DNA of 64,000 nucleotides from Lachnospiraceae bacterium (GTDB lineage: Bacteria > Bacillota > Clostridia > Lachnospirales > Lachnospiraceae). The notes below the pieces were generated by a model. That model saw nothing but the letters and a program-made list of their open reading frames with translations, ran no database searches and was not told where the DNA came from. The position numbers and the translations under genes are program-made. Below, piece by piece: positions 36,477-46,846 of this stretch; positions within the stretch are counted from its first letter, which is position 1, and the number at the start of each line of letters is the position of its first letter. The stretch is from NCBI GenBank assembly GCA_017463255.1, contig JAFTPP010000032.1, forward strand, positions 434,001 to 498,000, in the 5' to 3' direction.

Positions 36477-37827
36477 TCTGATATACCATTTCCTTAAACA
36501 TTTTTCCGCGCACTTCATAATTCGGGAACATGCCCCAGCTTGCACAGGCAGGTGACAATAAAACAGCATCTCCGCTTACTGCAAACTTCTGACAAAGTTC
36601 CATTACTTCTTCTAAAGACTCAGCAAATACGATTTCATGGAATCCATGCTTTTTTGCACACTCCGCAATTTTTTCCCTTGTCTGTCCGATTAAAATCAGT
36701 TTTTTAACCTTGCCGCCAAAAGCTTCAATCCACTCATCATATTCACTTTGTTTATCATAACCGCCACCAATAAGGATGGTAGGTCTTGACATCGCTTTAA
36801 TTCCCTGAATGGCAGCATCCGGATTGGTTCCTTTGGAATCATTATAATATGCAACGCCTCTTTTCGTGGCTACATACTCAATCCTGTGTTCCACCGCTTT
36901 AAACTCACGTATGGTCTTTAACAGATTCTCAAAAGGAATTCCCATTGCATATCCCATAGCAAGTGCCGCCATAACATTTTCCACGTTACACATACCAACA
37001 AGATTCATGTCATAGATGTTCATGATTCTTTGTCTCTTACCATCACAGGCAAAATAAATATCCTCATTTACCAGGAAAAAACCTTCCTCTAAGATTCTTT
37101 CTGACGAAAAATAAATCACTTTGGCATTACATCTTAACCCAAAATCTCTGGTGAATTCGTTTTCATAATTTAAAATACAATAATCATCCTTGGTCTGATT
37201 CTTGGCAACTGCTTCCTTTGCCAGAATATAGTTTTCCATAGTGTGATGTCTGTTAAGATGGTCCGGTGTAATATTTAAAATTGCACTGACATGCGGTTTA
37301 AATGTTTCCACCGTCTCTAACTGGAAGGAACTGACTTCCGCAACACTGATAGACTTTTCATCAGTATCAAGTGCAACCGTTGTATAGGGATTTCCAATAT
37401 TTCCCACCACAAAAGAAGCACCAAAATAATCTTTTACCATGGCTCCCACTAATGTTGTTGTGGTTGTCTTTCCATTGGTGCCCGTAATGGCAATAACCTG
37501 CCCTTTTTCTGCAGCATATCCCAGTTCTATTTCGCCCCAAATCTTTATATTCTTTTCTTTAAAACGTAATACCAAAGGAGAATCTGTAGGAACACCGGGA
37601 CTTAATACCACAAGTTCCAAAACATTGATCACTTCATCCAAAAGAGCACCACAAATAATCTCCACCTTGGAATCATCCTGAAGCTTAGCCTTAATTGCCT
37701 CTTTATCAAGTTCTTTGTTTTCATCATACAAAATCACATCTGCATTCAGCTTACAAAGCATATCTGCTGCGCCGATTCCACTGATTCCAGTTCCTACCAC
37801 CAGTACTTTTTTATGATTCCACTCCAT
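36466..37827 (-). CDS. murD: UDP-MurNAc-L-alanine:D-glutamate ligase
   Basis: This 453-residue Mur ligase adds D-glutamate to UDP-MurNAc-L-Ala. The Rossmann N-domain is VLVVGTGISGIGAA, the ATP loop AITGTNGKTTTTTL, and the catalytic region NITPDHLNRH. RIEYVATKRGVAYYNDSKGTNPDA marks the central-C domain junction, and LLSPACASWGMF the C-domain. Strand order and length are usual. Confidence 0.96.
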   Translation of the reverse strand: MEWNHKKVLVVGTGISGIGAADMLCKLNADVILYDENKELDKEAIKAKLQDDSKVEIICGALLDEVINVLELVVLSPGVPTDSPLVLRFKEKNIKIWGEIELGYAAEKGQVIAITGTNGKTTTTTLVGAMVKDYFGASFVVGNIGNPYTTVALDTDEKSISVAEVSSFQLETVETFKPHVSAILNITPDHLNRHHTMENYILAKEAVAKNQTKDDYCILNYENEFTRDFGLRCNAKVIYFSSERILEEGFFLVNEDIYFACDGKRQRIMNIYDMNLVGMCNVENVMAALAMGYAMGIPFENLLKTIREFKAVEHRIEYVATKRGVAYYNDSKGTNPDAAIQGIKAMSRPTILIGGGYDKQSEYDEWIEAFGGKVKKLILIGQTREKIAECAKKHGFHEIVFAESLEEVMELCQKFAVSGDAVLLSPACASWGMFPNYEVRGKMFKEMVYQIEE

Positions 37828-37845
37828 ATTCCAATGCTCCTTAAA

Positions 37846-38814
37846 CTAAATTGCCATTAATGCTACCAGACACAAAATTGTTGTTACTATGGAAAATACT
37901 GCAACAACTCTTGTCTCACTCCAGCCACCAAGTTCAAAATGATGGTGAATGGGTGCCATTCTGAAAATCCGCTTTCCGTGTGTCAGCTTAAAATAACCAA
38001 CCTGTAAAATAACAGAAATAATTTCAATCAAATAAATAAAGCCTACAAGAAGAATAAACAAAGGCATCTGTAACACATAAGCGGTTGCCGCAACAAAGCC
38101 ACCTAATGCCAAAGAACCCGTATCTCCCATAAAAACACTTGCCGGATATACATTAAAGAGTAAAAATCCAAGCAAAGCACCTACCACTGCACAGGTAATC
38201 GGTTCTACACCAACGCCCATTCCAATGGCTACTACCGAGAAAAATGTAGCAATGATTACCGTTACACTACTAGCAAGTCCGTCAAGACCGTCTGTAAAAT
38301 TAGCACCGTTAACCGTTCCTAAAATAACAAAGAACATACAAGGAATGGTAAGAAACCCTAAATCCAGATATTTACCGCTCATAAAAGGAATCATCATAGT
38401 TAATGAAATTCCGGAATATTCATACATATAATAAATAAACAAAGCTGTTACTACTAACTGCCCTAACATCTTCTGCCATGCCCTAAGCCCCATGGAACGT
38501 TTTAATACAACCTTGATGTAGTCATCTAAAAAACCAATTAACCCAAATCCCAAGGTCATAAAAAGAATGGGCAGAATCTTAGGATAATCCTTTACATAAA
38601 AAAGGCTGGTAATAACTATACTGATTAAAATCAAAATACCACCCATTGTTGGGGTTCCGCTTTTCTTAAGATGCGATTTCGGACCTTCCTCACGTACCGT
38701 CTGTCCTACCTTTAATCTTCTTAAAAAGGGAATGATGATGGGCCCTAATACTGCACTTATCACAAAAGATATTACAACCGGCAATGCCACATCAAACTTT
38801 AAAAAATCACTCAT
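37846..38814 (-). CDS. mraY: Phospho-MurNAc-pentapeptide transferase MraY
   Basis: This 322-residue protein with ten membrane segments makes lipid I. Conserved loops are KSGTPTMGGILIL, then DDYIKVVLKRSMGLRAWQK, ANFTDGLDGLASS and FMGDTGSLALGG. RIFRMAPIHHHFELGGWSE contains the HHH motif. ATG at 38814 has GGAG 6 nt upstream. Confidence 0.96.
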   Translation of the reverse strand: MSDFLKFDVALPVVISFVISAVLGPIIIPFLRRLKVGQTVREEGPKSHLKKSGTPTMGGILILISIVITSLFYVKDYPKILPILFMTLGFGLIGFLDDYIKVVLKRSMGLRAWQKMLGQLVVTALFIYYMYEYSGISLTMMIPFMSGKYLDLGFLTIPCMFFVILGTVNGANFTDGLDGLASSVTVIIATFFSVVAIGMGVGVEPITCAVVGALLGFLLFNVYPASVFMGDTGSLALGGFVAATAYVLQMPLFILLVGFIYLIEIISVILQVGYFKLTHGKRIFRMAPIHHHFELGGWSETRVVAVFSIVTTILCLVALMAI

Positions 38815-38857
38815 GGTAATCTCCATTCTGTATCTGTTTTGCTTCTTATTCTAACAG

Positions 38858-40585
38858 TTAATTATAATCCTTTCTGTCTAAATAAGGAAGTATATTTTCA
38901 AAAAGCTGACGGATAATTGGTGCTGCTACCTGTCCGCCATAATAAACGCCTTTTGGATTTTCTACGATAGCTATGGCTATCAATTCCGGATTATCCGCAG
39001 GTGTAAATCCGATATAAGAGGCAATATATCTTCCGCTTCCTCTTGGTAAAGTCTGGCTTGTTGCCGTTTTTCCGCCGATACTATAGCCTTCCACCGCTCC
39101 GTTTTTACCGGTCCCTTCCGATACCACCTTTTCTAAGATATACTGCATGGTTTCAGAAGTTTCCCTGCTCAAAACATTTTCTGTGGTCTGATACTGAAAC
39201 GTAGTTACCTCTCCCGTTATAGAATCCACTGCCTTTACACCTAAATGGGGAGTTATCCTCGTACCGCCGTTTACAATCATTGCAGCCGTACTAAGTAATT
39301 GTATGGGCGTTACCTGAAAGGACTGCCCGAAAGCAACGGTTGCAAGTTCAACCATTCCTATGTTTTCAAGCTTATGCATAATGGTTCCCGCTTCTCCGGG
39401 CAAATCTATTCCTGTTTTTTCAAACAAACCAAATTTTTCAAAATAGTTGTAAAACACCTTTGCACCAAGGCGTAACCCTACTGTAATAAACACAGGATTG
39501 CAGGAATTCATGGTTGCAGTAACAAAATCCTCAGAACCATGACCGGTTGTCTTATGGCACCTGATTCTTCTATCTTCCACCACCACATATCCGGGACAGT
39601 AAAAAGAATCATTGACCGTAACTACTCCTTCTTCCAAAGCAGCCGCGGCCGTTATAATTTTAAAAGTGGAGCCTGGCTCATAGGTATCGTTAATGCAGCC
39701 GTTTCTCCACATTTTGTTTAATTCATCCTGTATGATTTCGGAAGATATCTGAGAATCCGTTAGTGTAAAAGGTTCATTTAAGTTAAATTCCGGAACATCT
39801 ACCATGGCAAGAATCTCACCATTGACAGGATTCATCACTATAATGGACACACCGTCAGCTTCTTTTGTTTCCATAGCCTGAAGTGCAAGCTGGGTGGCAT
39901 ATTGCTGAATATTACGGTCTATGCTGATATATAAATCATCCCCTGCTATAGGTTCAATCCTTCTTTCACCCTCTAAACGTAACTCAACGCCTCTTGCATC
40001 AGTCATAGCCAGAATTGTGCCGTCCGTTCCCTTTAAATAGCTCTCGTACTCTACTTCCAATCCGATAATTCCCTGATTATCGCCCCCTGTAAATCCAATT
40101 ACCTTAGATGCCAGTTCATCATACGGATAATATCTTTTATAATCCTCATCAACCTTAATGCCTTTTAGATTATATTTTCTGATTCTATCCCCTATTTCCT
40201 TAGGAACATTACTTTTTACTTTTTCTATGGATGTATACTTCTCTACCCGCCTCGTCACATATTCTTCCGAAAGGGATAATTCTTTTGTAAGACATGCAAT
40301 TACGGCCTCTTTATCTTCCACCTGACTGTGAATCACCGAAATAGTACATACTGCCTGATTGGTTGCAAGCACTACACCATTACAGTCATAAATAATTCCT
40401 CTGGCCGCCTTAATAGCACGCTCCCTTTCATGAAGTTCCTGTGCCTCCTTGGTATAATAACCCGAGCAAATAACGCATAAATAGAATAATCTTCCCATGA
40501 GGATGGCAAATAGCAACAAAGAAGCCACAAAAAACACAAATGCTTTTTTTCTGTTAGATATCTGATTGCGAATAAAATGTTCCAA
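38858..40585 (-). CDS. Class B penicillin-binding protein (SpoVD/FtsI type)
   Basis: This 575-residue transpeptidase has an N-terminal membrane anchor, a dimerisation domain (RGIIYDCNGVVLATN) and a transpeptidase domain. Active-site motifs are STFK near 305, SCN near 363 and KTA near 502, where the third motif is usually KTG. There is no PASTA domain. Second of two PBPs between ftsL and mraY; in Bacillus the second position is SpoVD, the spore-cortex enzyme, so a sporulation role is plausible but not shown. Confidence 0.9.
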   Translation of the reverse strand: MEHFIRNQISNRKKAFVFFVASLLLFAILMGRLFYLCVICSGYYTKEAQELHERERAIKAARGIIYDCNGVVLATNQAVCTISVIHSQVEDKEAVIACLTKELSLSEEYVTRRVEKYTSIEKVKSNVPKEIGDRIRKYNLKGIKVDEDYKRYYPYDELASKVIGFTGGDNQGIIGLEVEYESYLKGTDGTILAMTDARGVELRLEGERRIEPIAGDDLYISIDRNIQQYATQLALQAMETKEADGVSIIVMNPVNGEILAMVDVPEFNLNEPFTLTDSQISSEIIQDELNKMWRNGCINDTYEPGSTFKIITAAAALEEGVVTVNDSFYCPGYVVVEDRRIRCHKTTGHGSEDFVTATMNSCNPVFITVGLRLGAKVFYNYFEKFGLFEKTGIDLPGEAGTIMHKLENIGMVELATVAFGQSFQVTPIQLLSTAAMIVNGGTRITPHLGVKAVDSITGEVTTFQYQTTENVLSRETSETMQYILEKVVSEGTGKNGAVEGYSIGGKTATSQTLPRGSGRYIASYIGFTPADNPELIAIAIVENPKGVYYGGQVAAPIIRQLFENILPYLDRKDYN

Positions 40586-40661
40586 ATAAATTCTCCATTT
40601 AAGTCCTTAAGATAATTTATTATGAAAACCGTTATTTCATTCACATATCAGGAATCTACTG

Positions 40662-42644
40662 TTATGGGTTTTCCCCGGTTGAATCATCCTGAGTTGTTTC
40701 ATCCGTAATGATGTTTTCCAACTCATTCACGTAAGGATACAAACCTCTTTGCGCCAATTCAACAATCTGGTCTTGAGTCAATTCTTCTGTCATATAAATA
40801 TTCATGTAAGGAAGAATTTCCTGCATAATATTTTTAAACACACCGCTTGCATAGTATGCATGTGCCTGTTCTTCCGTATTCGGTCTGTCAATAACCACAT
40901 ATACTAACACCTGCGGATTATCTGCAGGCGCATATCCAATAAAGGAAACAACATAGTTTTCCTTATCACGTCCTGCCATTTCGGCTGTACCGGTTTTGCC
41001 GCCAATGCTGTAACCATACGGCTTTGCTGCCGCACCGGTACCACTGTCTACAACCGCATTTAAATACTCTCTCATTTCATCAGAGGTAGTAGTAGAAATA
41101 GTCTGACGTAACACTCTTGGGTCAATTTCCTGCACTAATGCACCATCATCTGTAAGGATTTTGCTTACCATGTGAGGTTCATAATAGTAACCGCCATTAA
41201 TTAAGGATGCAAAAGCAGATGCCATTTGAACCATGGTAACATTGTATCCCTGTCCAAAGCTTGAAGTTGCAAGTTCTACAACGTTCATTGTTTCACTGTT
41301 ATACACTAAGGAAGAAGTTTTTGCTTCACCGGCAAGATCCACATTGGTCCTATACCCAAAACCAAAAGAATCCTGGAAACGAAGAAAATCTTCTTTTCCC
41401 AAAGAACGTCCCATATGCATTAATGCCACATTACATGACTGCTCTAATGACTGTGATACACTAAGTGACCCATGTCCGTATTTATTATTACAATTAATCG
41501 TATAATCAGCTACAACCAGTGAGCCCTTACACTCATAATATTCATTTCCTCTGATTGCTCCAACCTCCAAGGCTGACGCTATGGTAAAAGGTTTTGCAGT
41601 AGACCCTGGCTCGTAAGTACTTGTAATACAAAAATTAGACCAGAGGTTATTAAGTGCCTCATAATAAGCATCCGTATCCATGGCATCCAATTGTGCCTCA
41701 GTATAATATCCGCTCAAATCATAAGGATTATTTAAGTCAAAGTCCCCAAGACTTGCCATGGCGTAGATTTCTCCATTATTGGGGTTCATAACGATACATG
41801 CAATATTCTCACTACCTGCACCTTTACGATATTCATTCTCATGTTCTGCATTAAACTCTTTTAAACACTTCTCAACAATGCCCTGAATGGTTACATCCAA
41901 AGTTGACACAATAGTGTGACCATTGGTAGGTTCAATGGTTGTACGTTCCACATTGGAATCATCATTTAAATAACCATACTCTCTGCCGTTAATGCCCGTA
42001 AGAGTTTCATTGTAATACTGTTCCAATCCATACATTCCCACACCGTCACTGGTTGTAAATCCAATGGCATCACAGGCAAGACTTCCGTATGGATAATATC
42101 TCTTATACTCCTCTTCAAACCACACGCCTTGGACATAAGGATTATTTTTGGTATCAGCCTGAATATTCTGGAATTCACTGATTTCATCATATGTCATCCG
42201 TTTAAGCGGAACATAATAGGATGAGTTTTTATGTTCTTGGATATATGTTTTTATGGTAATCGGGTCAAAGTCAAAACACCGGACCAGGGCTGCCACTGTT
42301 GGGTCTAAGTATTTTGGATTTGACATGATTACTTTACTGTCAATAACAAGATTATACACTTTTTGACTTGCTGCTAATGTTGTTCCGTTAGCATCAAGAA
42401 TTGAGCCCCTTCTGTACACAATGGTGGAGCTTTTATAATCCTGTTGGGACAAAATCATCTTCTTATACTGTTCGCCGTTTTCATACTGAATTAAAACCAG
42501 TCTGACCCCTAACCCGACGAAAGCCAGTAACACTATGAGACATAGTACTACCAGCTTCTTTTGCATATAAAGCGGAAACCGCTTCTTATCATCTTTTTTA
42601 TTTTGTCTGTTATTTTTGTTGTTCACTGTATTTCTATCGTTCAA
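40662..42644 (-). CDS. Class B penicillin-binding protein (FtsI/PBP2B type)
   Basis: This 660-residue protein has a basic Asn/Lys-rich cytoplasmic tail, a membrane segment (about 30-50) and the dimerisation motif RRGSILDANGTTLAAS. The transpeptidase has STAK near 347, SCN near 403 and KTG near 550. The acidic C-terminal tail lacks PASTA repeats. Following ftsL directly, it is the likely septal transpeptidase partner of FtsW. Confidence 0.9.
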   Translation of the reverse strand: MNDRNTVNNKNNRQNKKDDKKRFPLYMQKKLVVLCLIVLLAFVGLGVRLVLIQYENGEQYKKMILSQQDYKSSTIVYRRGSILDANGTTLAASQKVYNLVIDSKVIMSNPKYLDPTVAALVRCFDFDPITIKTYIQEHKNSSYYVPLKRMTYDEISEFQNIQADTKNNPYVQGVWFEEEYKRYYPYGSLACDAIGFTTSDGVGMYGLEQYYNETLTGINGREYGYLNDDSNVERTTIEPTNGHTIVSTLDVTIQGIVEKCLKEFNAEHENEYRKGAGSENIACIVMNPNNGEIYAMASLGDFDLNNPYDLSGYYTEAQLDAMDTDAYYEALNNLWSNFCITSTYEPGSTAKPFTIASALEVGAIRGNEYYECKGSLVVADYTINCNNKYGHGSLSVSQSLEQSCNVALMHMGRSLGKEDFLRFQDSFGFGYRTNVDLAGEAKTSSLVYNSETMNVVELATSSFGQGYNVTMVQMASAFASLINGGYYYEPHMVSKILTDDGALVQEIDPRVLRQTISTTTSDEMREYLNAVVDSGTGAAAKPYGYSIGGKTGTAEMAGRDKENYVVSFIGYAPADNPQVLVYVVIDRPNTEEQAHAYYASGVFKNIMQEILPYMNIYMTEELTQDQIVELAQRGLYPYVNELENIITDETTQDDSTGENP

Positions 42645-42659
42645 AAAAGGACACCTGCT

Positions 42660-43094
42660 TTATTCGGGAATAGAAGAATATTGTCTTACATAATCACTGT
42701 TTTCATTGTGATATGTAATAACCTGTTCTTCTGTGGCATATGTCATTCCGAGTTCCTCTGTTGCAACTCTTTGTACTTCTTCCAAATTGACATTGCTGAT
42801 AATCCTATTATACGTCTCCTCGTTCTTCTCTTTCAAGTGGGAATATTCAGATTCTAAATAGCTGACATTTTCCATTGAGGTAGTAATGTCGGATTGTAAT
42901 CTGATATAGTTCACCAGAATAAGTCCTGCAACAATCATTGCCACTGATAAAAACAAAAGATATCCCAAATTCATTGCTATCGCCTTTTCACGATTCTGCT
43001 TGGTGGCAGCACTTATTCTTTTTCTTGGTTCTTCATGAATGGCAGTTCTGACATCTAATTGTCTTGCTGTATTGCCTTCTATATATCTTGCCAT
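42660..43094 (-). CDS. ftsL: FtsL-like septum formation protein
   Basis: This 144-residue protein has a cytoplasmic stretch, one membrane segment (LGYLLFLSVAMIVAGLILVNYI) and an extracellular coiled coil (ENVSYLESEYSHLKEKNEETYN) ending in EELGMTY. This is the FtsL/DivIC layout, identified mostly by position between rsmH and the PBP. ATG at 43094 has GGAG 9 nt upstream. Confidence 0.8.
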   Translation of the reverse strand: MARYIEGNTARQLDVRTAIHEEPRKRISAATKQNREKAIAMNLGYLLFLSVAMIVAGLILVNYIRLQSDITTSMENVSYLESEYSHLKEKNEETYNRIISNVNLEEVQRVATEELGMTYATEEQVITYHNENSDYVRQYSSIPE

Positions 43095-43113
43095 ATTGTT
43101 CTCCGTTCTAAGA

Positions 43114-44061
43114 CTAAACAGTCTTCTTTTCAAATATTCTTAACTTAGCGCTCTTTGAACGCTTATTCTCTTCTAACTCTTTATCTGTCGGTATAATTGG
43201 TTTTCTGGTAATAACTTTTCCTTTTGATGCATTTCCGCATACGCAAACCGGGAAATGGGTAGGACAGGTACAAGGATTTTCATTTTTTCTAAATGCTGAT
43301 TTTACAATTCTGTCTTCCAAGGAATGAAATGTAATAATACAGAATCTTCCACCATCATTTAAAAAGTCAATCATACCATCTAAGGATTCCTTTAACACAT
43401 CTAACTCATGATTACACTCAATACGAATCGCCTGAAATGTTCTCTTAGAAGGATGTCCACCGTTAATCCGCATTTTCATAGGGATTGCAGCTTTAATAAT
43501 CTCATTTAGCTGTCCTGTCGTTGAGATAACACCCTCGCTTCTCGCTCTCACAATGTGTTTTGCAATATTCTTGGCAAACTGGTCTTCTCCGTAATCACGG
43601 ATAATTCTAAAGAGGTCCATTTCCGAATATTCATTCACAATCTCTTTGGCAGACAATGACTGTCTTTGATCCATTCTCATATCAAGATCTGTGTCATATT
43701 TATAGGAAAACCCTCTTTCCACCGTATCAAGCTGATAGGAAGAAACACCCAGATCAAGGACAATTCCATCAACTCCCGTAACGCCCGATTCTTTTAATCT
43801 TGATACTGCATTGCAATAGTTGTCACGGATAATGGTAACCTTGTCACCAAATTCACTTAAACGTTCTCCGGCAGCATTTATTGCAGCCGCATCCTGGTCC
43901 ACTCCGTAAAAGTGTCCGTCTTTTAACTGCTTCACCACATGGTAGGCATGTCCACCCCCACCAAGTGTTCCGTCAACATAGATTCCGTCAGGGCGTATAT
44001 TCAATCCTTCAATTGTCTCATCTAACAATACCGATTTATGTGAGAACTGTACTTCGCCCAT
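43114..44061 (-). CDS. rsmH: 16S rRNA (cytosine-1402-N4)-methyltransferase
   Basis: This 315-residue SAM-dependent enzyme methylates C1402 of 16S rRNA. Signatures are [16 protein letters not shown]-binding [15 protein letters not shown], then [14 protein letters not shown] and [15 protein letters not shown]. The start is uncertain: ATG at 44061 lies 14 nt after AGGAGG, and TTG at 44073 lies only 2 nt after it. Confidence 0.95.
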   Translation of the reverse strand: MGEVQFSHKSVLLDETIEGLNIRPDGIYVDGTLGGGGHAYHVVKQLKDGHFYGVDQDAAAINAAGERLSEFGDKVTIIRDNYCNAVSRLKESGVTGVDGIVLDLGVSSYQLDTVERGFSYKYDTDLDMRMDQRQSLSAKEIVNEYSEMDLFRIIRDYGEDQFAKNIAKHIVRARSEGVISTTGQLNEIIKAAIPMKMRINGGHPSKRTFQAIRIECNHELDVLKESLDGMIDFLNDGGRFCIITFHSLEDRIVKSAFRKNENPCTCPTHFPVCVCGNASKGKVITRKPIIPTDKELEENKRSKSAKLRIFEKKTV

Positions 44062-44082
44062 CTTAAATCTCAATGCCTCCTT

Positions 44083-44514
44083 TTATATTCCATAACCGAG
44101 TTCTGCCATATGTTCTGAAATTGTATCCATATCCAAATCTTCGGTTGCTCTTTCGTATTCTTCCTTAGACCATATCTCCACTTTTTTACCTGCACCTACT
44201 AAAACCACATCTTTTTCAAGCTTTGCAAATTCTCTGAGTACATTTGGGAGTAAGATTCTTCCCTGCTTGTCTACTTCTACTTCGCAAGCACCTGCAAGGA
44301 AGAATCGGACAAATTGTCTTGCTTCTCTTTGGGCAAGCGGTAAATTCTGCAACTTGTCTTCGAAGGCTTTCCACTCTTCATTACCATATACAAGTAGGCA
44401 GCCGTCCAATCCCTTTGTAACAACAAAACTTTCTCCTAAAACGTCTCTGTACTTTGAGGGAATGATAAGCCTGCCCTTCGCATCAATTGTGTGATTGTAC
44501 TGACTCATAAACAT
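44083..44514 (-). CDS. mraZ: Transcriptional regulator MraZ
   Basis: This 143-residue protein has two SpoVT/AbrB-like half-domains: SQYNHTIDAKGRLIIPSKYRD and the second with EVEVDKQGRILLPNVLREFA. MraZ binds repeats upstream of its own gene and sets dcw expression. Here it heads the dcw operon, and matching repeats lie at 44581-44630. The GGTTGGTGATG stretch is a weak ribosome binding region; the MFMSQYNHTID start fits the family. Confidence 0.96.
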   Translation of the reverse strand: MFMSQYNHTIDAKGRLIIPSKYRDVLGESFVVTKGLDGCLLVYGNEEWKAFEDKLQNLPLAQREARQFVRFFLAGACEVEVDKQGRILLPNVLREFAKLEKDVVLVGAGKKVEIWSKEEYERATEDLDMDTISEHMAELGYGI

Positions 44515-44580
44515 ACAACATCACCAACCTTTGCGTGGTCTGCCACAAATGAAGGAAAACGGGTTTACAACAGCCTTGAT

Positions 44581-44630
44581 TTTCACCACTTTCAACCACT
44601 TTTCTCTACATTTAACCACTTTTCACCACT
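44581..44630 (-). promoter_or_regulatory. MraZ-box array, five 10-bp units
   Basis: Plus-strand units are TTTCACCACT, TTCAACCACT, TTTCTCTACA, TTTAACCACT and TTTCACCACT. Four contain the AGTGGT core on the minus strand, in exact 10-bp steps, with a degenerate middle unit. They begin a few bases after the predicted start of transcription. The spacing matches known MraZ-binding repeats. Confidence 0.82.
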
Positions 44631-44639
44631 TATGAGACC

Positions 44640-44668
44640 ATTCTACCCCATAAAAAAGCATTTGGCAA
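44640..44668 (-). promoter_or_regulatory. dcw operon promoter (mraZ)
   Basis: TTGCCA (44663-44668), a 17-nt spacer and TAGAAT (44640-44645). Predicted transcription starts near 44633, just before the MraZ boxes, so bound MraZ would block escape of the polymerase. Confidence 0.72.
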
Positions 44669-44692
44669 GGGGTATTTTACGAAAATGAGCAC

Positions 44693-44726
44693 AAAAAAAG
44701 AGGTTAAGATAACTTCTTAACCTCTC
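44693..44726 (-). terminator. Terminator of lgt and the upstream operon
   Basis: A 10-bp stem (AGAGGTTAAG and CTTAACCTCT) with TTTTTTTG on the minus strand separates lgt from the dcw promoter. Confidence 0.85.
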
Positions 44727-44750
44727 TTTTCACATTCCTATGAAACTTCT

Positions 44751-45707
44751 TTAATTGTTTTCGGTATCATCCGTCGCCTTCGAATCTGCTAGGCTATCTT
44801 CGCTTGCATCTGCCACATCTTGTTCCTCTTTAATTGTCTTAAGAATCTTCTTTTTCTGATTCATTAAAGCAATCACAATTCTTGTTCCAAGACAGGCGAT
44901 AAAGAGTGTAATGCCAAGCATCTGGGATACTGCAATATCCGTACCAAACCATTTTAATTGGTCTGTTCTTAAACCTTCCACGAAAAATCTTCCAAGTCCG
45001 TATCCGCCTAAATATAAGAGAACGATTTCACCATCAAACTTCTTACGTTTAAAGTATAATAAGATGAGAATCAGCACCATTACATTCCATGCACTCTCAT
45101 AAAGAAAAGTCGGATGTACGCTGACGCATTCAATTCCGTCAACAACCTGGATATTTGCCGCCATAGTATCAGTGATTTCACTTTTTCTTATCATATCAAC
45201 CGGAAGTCTCATGGCAAAAAGATTATTAGTATAATCACCAAAAGCTTCTCTGTTAAAGAAATTAGCCCATCTTCCGATAATCTGTCCTAATATAAGGCCC
45301 GCAACACCGATATCTGCAAACTTAAGAAGCTTTACCTTCTTAATCTTACAGAACACTGCCGCTGTAATAAAGGCTGCGATAACAGCACCATAAATTGCAA
45401 GACCGCCATTCCTGATATTAAAGATCTCTTTTAAATCATCTTTATACATGTCCCACGCAAAAATGACATAATATAAACGGGCACCGATAATGCAAAATAT
45501 AATGGCATAAATTGAGAAATCCCAGAACAAATCCGGATTCATTCCATCCACTTTTGCAAGTTTAAGCCACATACAAAATCCGGCAGCAACTGCTATGGTA
45601 ATCACAATCCCATACATTGCCAGTTCAAACCCAAAAATATCAAAGGATTTTGGTACATTTTCAAGCAAAATCCCTAAATTCGGAAATCCGATATCCTTTA
45701 CACTCAT
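44751..45707 (-). CDS. lgt: Prolipoprotein diacylglyceryl transferase
   Basis: This 318-residue membrane enzyme transfers diacylglycerol to the lipobox Cys of prolipoproteins. The family signature is GRWANFFNREAFG, preceded by NGGLAIYGAVIAAF; HPTFLYESAWN and GLGRFFVEGLRTD follow. The acidic C-terminal tail of about 40 residues is longer than usual. It is the last gene of the murE-to-lgt run. Confidence 0.96.
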   Translation of the reverse strand: MSVKDIGFPNLGILLENVPKSFDIFGFELAMYGIVITIAVAAGFCMWLKLAKVDGMNPDLFWDFSIYAIIFCIIGARLYYVIFAWDMYKDDLKEIFNIRNGGLAIYGAVIAAFITAAVFCKIKKVKLLKFADIGVAGLILGQIIGRWANFFNREAFGDYTNNLFAMRLPVDMIRKSEITDTMAANIQVVDGIECVSVHPTFLYESAWNVMVLILILLYFKRKKFDGEIVLLYLGGYGLGRFFVEGLRTDQLKWFGTDIAVSQMLGITLFIACLGTRIVIALMNQKKKILKTIKEEQDVADASEDSLADSKATDDTENN

Positions 45708-45718
45708 CCCTATACTCC

Positions 45719-46819
45719 CTATACATTAAAACGGAATAAAATTACATCCCCATCTTTTACTACATATTCTTTTCCTTCAAGACCTACCAAGCCTTTTTCC
45801 TTAGCTGCAGCCAAAGATCCCTGTTCTAATAAGTCTTTATAATTGACTACTTCAGCGCGGATAAAGCCACGTTCAAAATCCGAATGGATTTTACCGGCCG
45901 CCTGAGGAGCTTTTGTGCCGATTTTAATGGTCCAGGCTCTTGTTTCATCTTCACCGGAAGTCAAGTAACTAATAAGTCCAAGCAAACGGTAACTAGCCTT
46001 GATTAATTTTTCAAGTCCTGATTCGCTAAGTCCCAATTCTTCTAAGAACATTGCTTTTTCATCATCATCAAGCTCTGCCATTTCCTGTTCAATCTGAGCA
46101 CAGATAACAAATACTTCACTCTTTTCTGCCTCAGCATATTCACGGACTTTTTTCACCATCTCATTACTCGCTGCGTCATCCGCAAGCTCGTCTTCGGCAA
46201 CATTGGCAGCAAAGATAACCGGTTTTGCAGTTAAAAGATTATAATCCTTATACCATGCCTGTTCGTCTTCATCTTCACTTAATTCATAAGACTTTGCCAT
46301 CTTACCCTCTTCCAGATGAGCTTTTAATGCTTCCAATAATACAAGTTCTTTTGCAAGGGTCTTATCCATTCTTGCACCTTTACTTGTTTTGGCAATTCTT
46401 CTTTCAAGAATTTCAATATCTGAAAAAATCAATTCAAGATTAATCGTCTCAATATCACGAAGCGGATTTACGCTTCCGTCAACATGTACTACATTAGGAT
46501 CTTCAAAGCATCTTACCACATGAACAATAGCATCTACTTCACGGATATTACTAAGAAACTGGTTACCAAGTCCTTCACCCTTTGATGCTCCTTTTACAAG
46601 ACCTGCTATATCTACGAATTCAATTACCGCCGGAGTTACCTTCTTAGACTGATACATATCACCTAATAATTTTAATCTTTCATCCGGAACCGCAACGATA
46701 CCTACGTTAGGATCAATGGTACAGAACGGATAGTTAGCTGATTCTGCTCCTGCCTTCGTTAATGAATTAAATAATGTACTTTTCCCTACGTTTGGTAATC
46801 CAACGATACCTAATTTCAT
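45719..46819 (-). CDS. ychF: Redox-regulated ribosome-binding ATPase YchF
   Basis: This 366-residue Obg-family protein has [19 protein letters not shown] (G1), [10 protein letters not shown] (G3) and NVAEDE in place of the G4 NKxD motif, which fits ATP rather than GTP use. A helical coiled domain and the C-terminal TGS domain ([21 protein letters not shown] and later) complete it. It is 27 bp after rpe and 11 bp before lgt. Confidence 0.96.
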   Translation of the reverse strand: MKLGIVGLPNVGKSTLFNSLTKAGAESANYPFCTIDPNVGIVAVPDERLKLLGDMYQSKKVTPAVIEFVDIAGLVKGASKGEGLGNQFLSNIREVDAIVHVVRCFEDPNVVHVDGSVNPLRDIETINLELIFSDIEILERRIAKTSKGARMDKTLAKELVLLEALKAHLEEGKMAKSYELSEDEDEQAWYKDYNLLTAKPVIFAANVAEDELADDAASNEMVKKVREYAEAEKSEVFVICAQIEQEMAELDDDEKAMFLEELGLSESGLEKLIKASYRLLGLISYLTSGEDETRAWTIKIGTKAPQAAGKIHSDFERGFIRAEVVNYKDLLEQGSLAAAKEKGLVGLEGKEYVVKDGDVILFRFNV

Positions 46820-46846
46820 AGTCTGTATTTCCTCCTAAAATATGTT

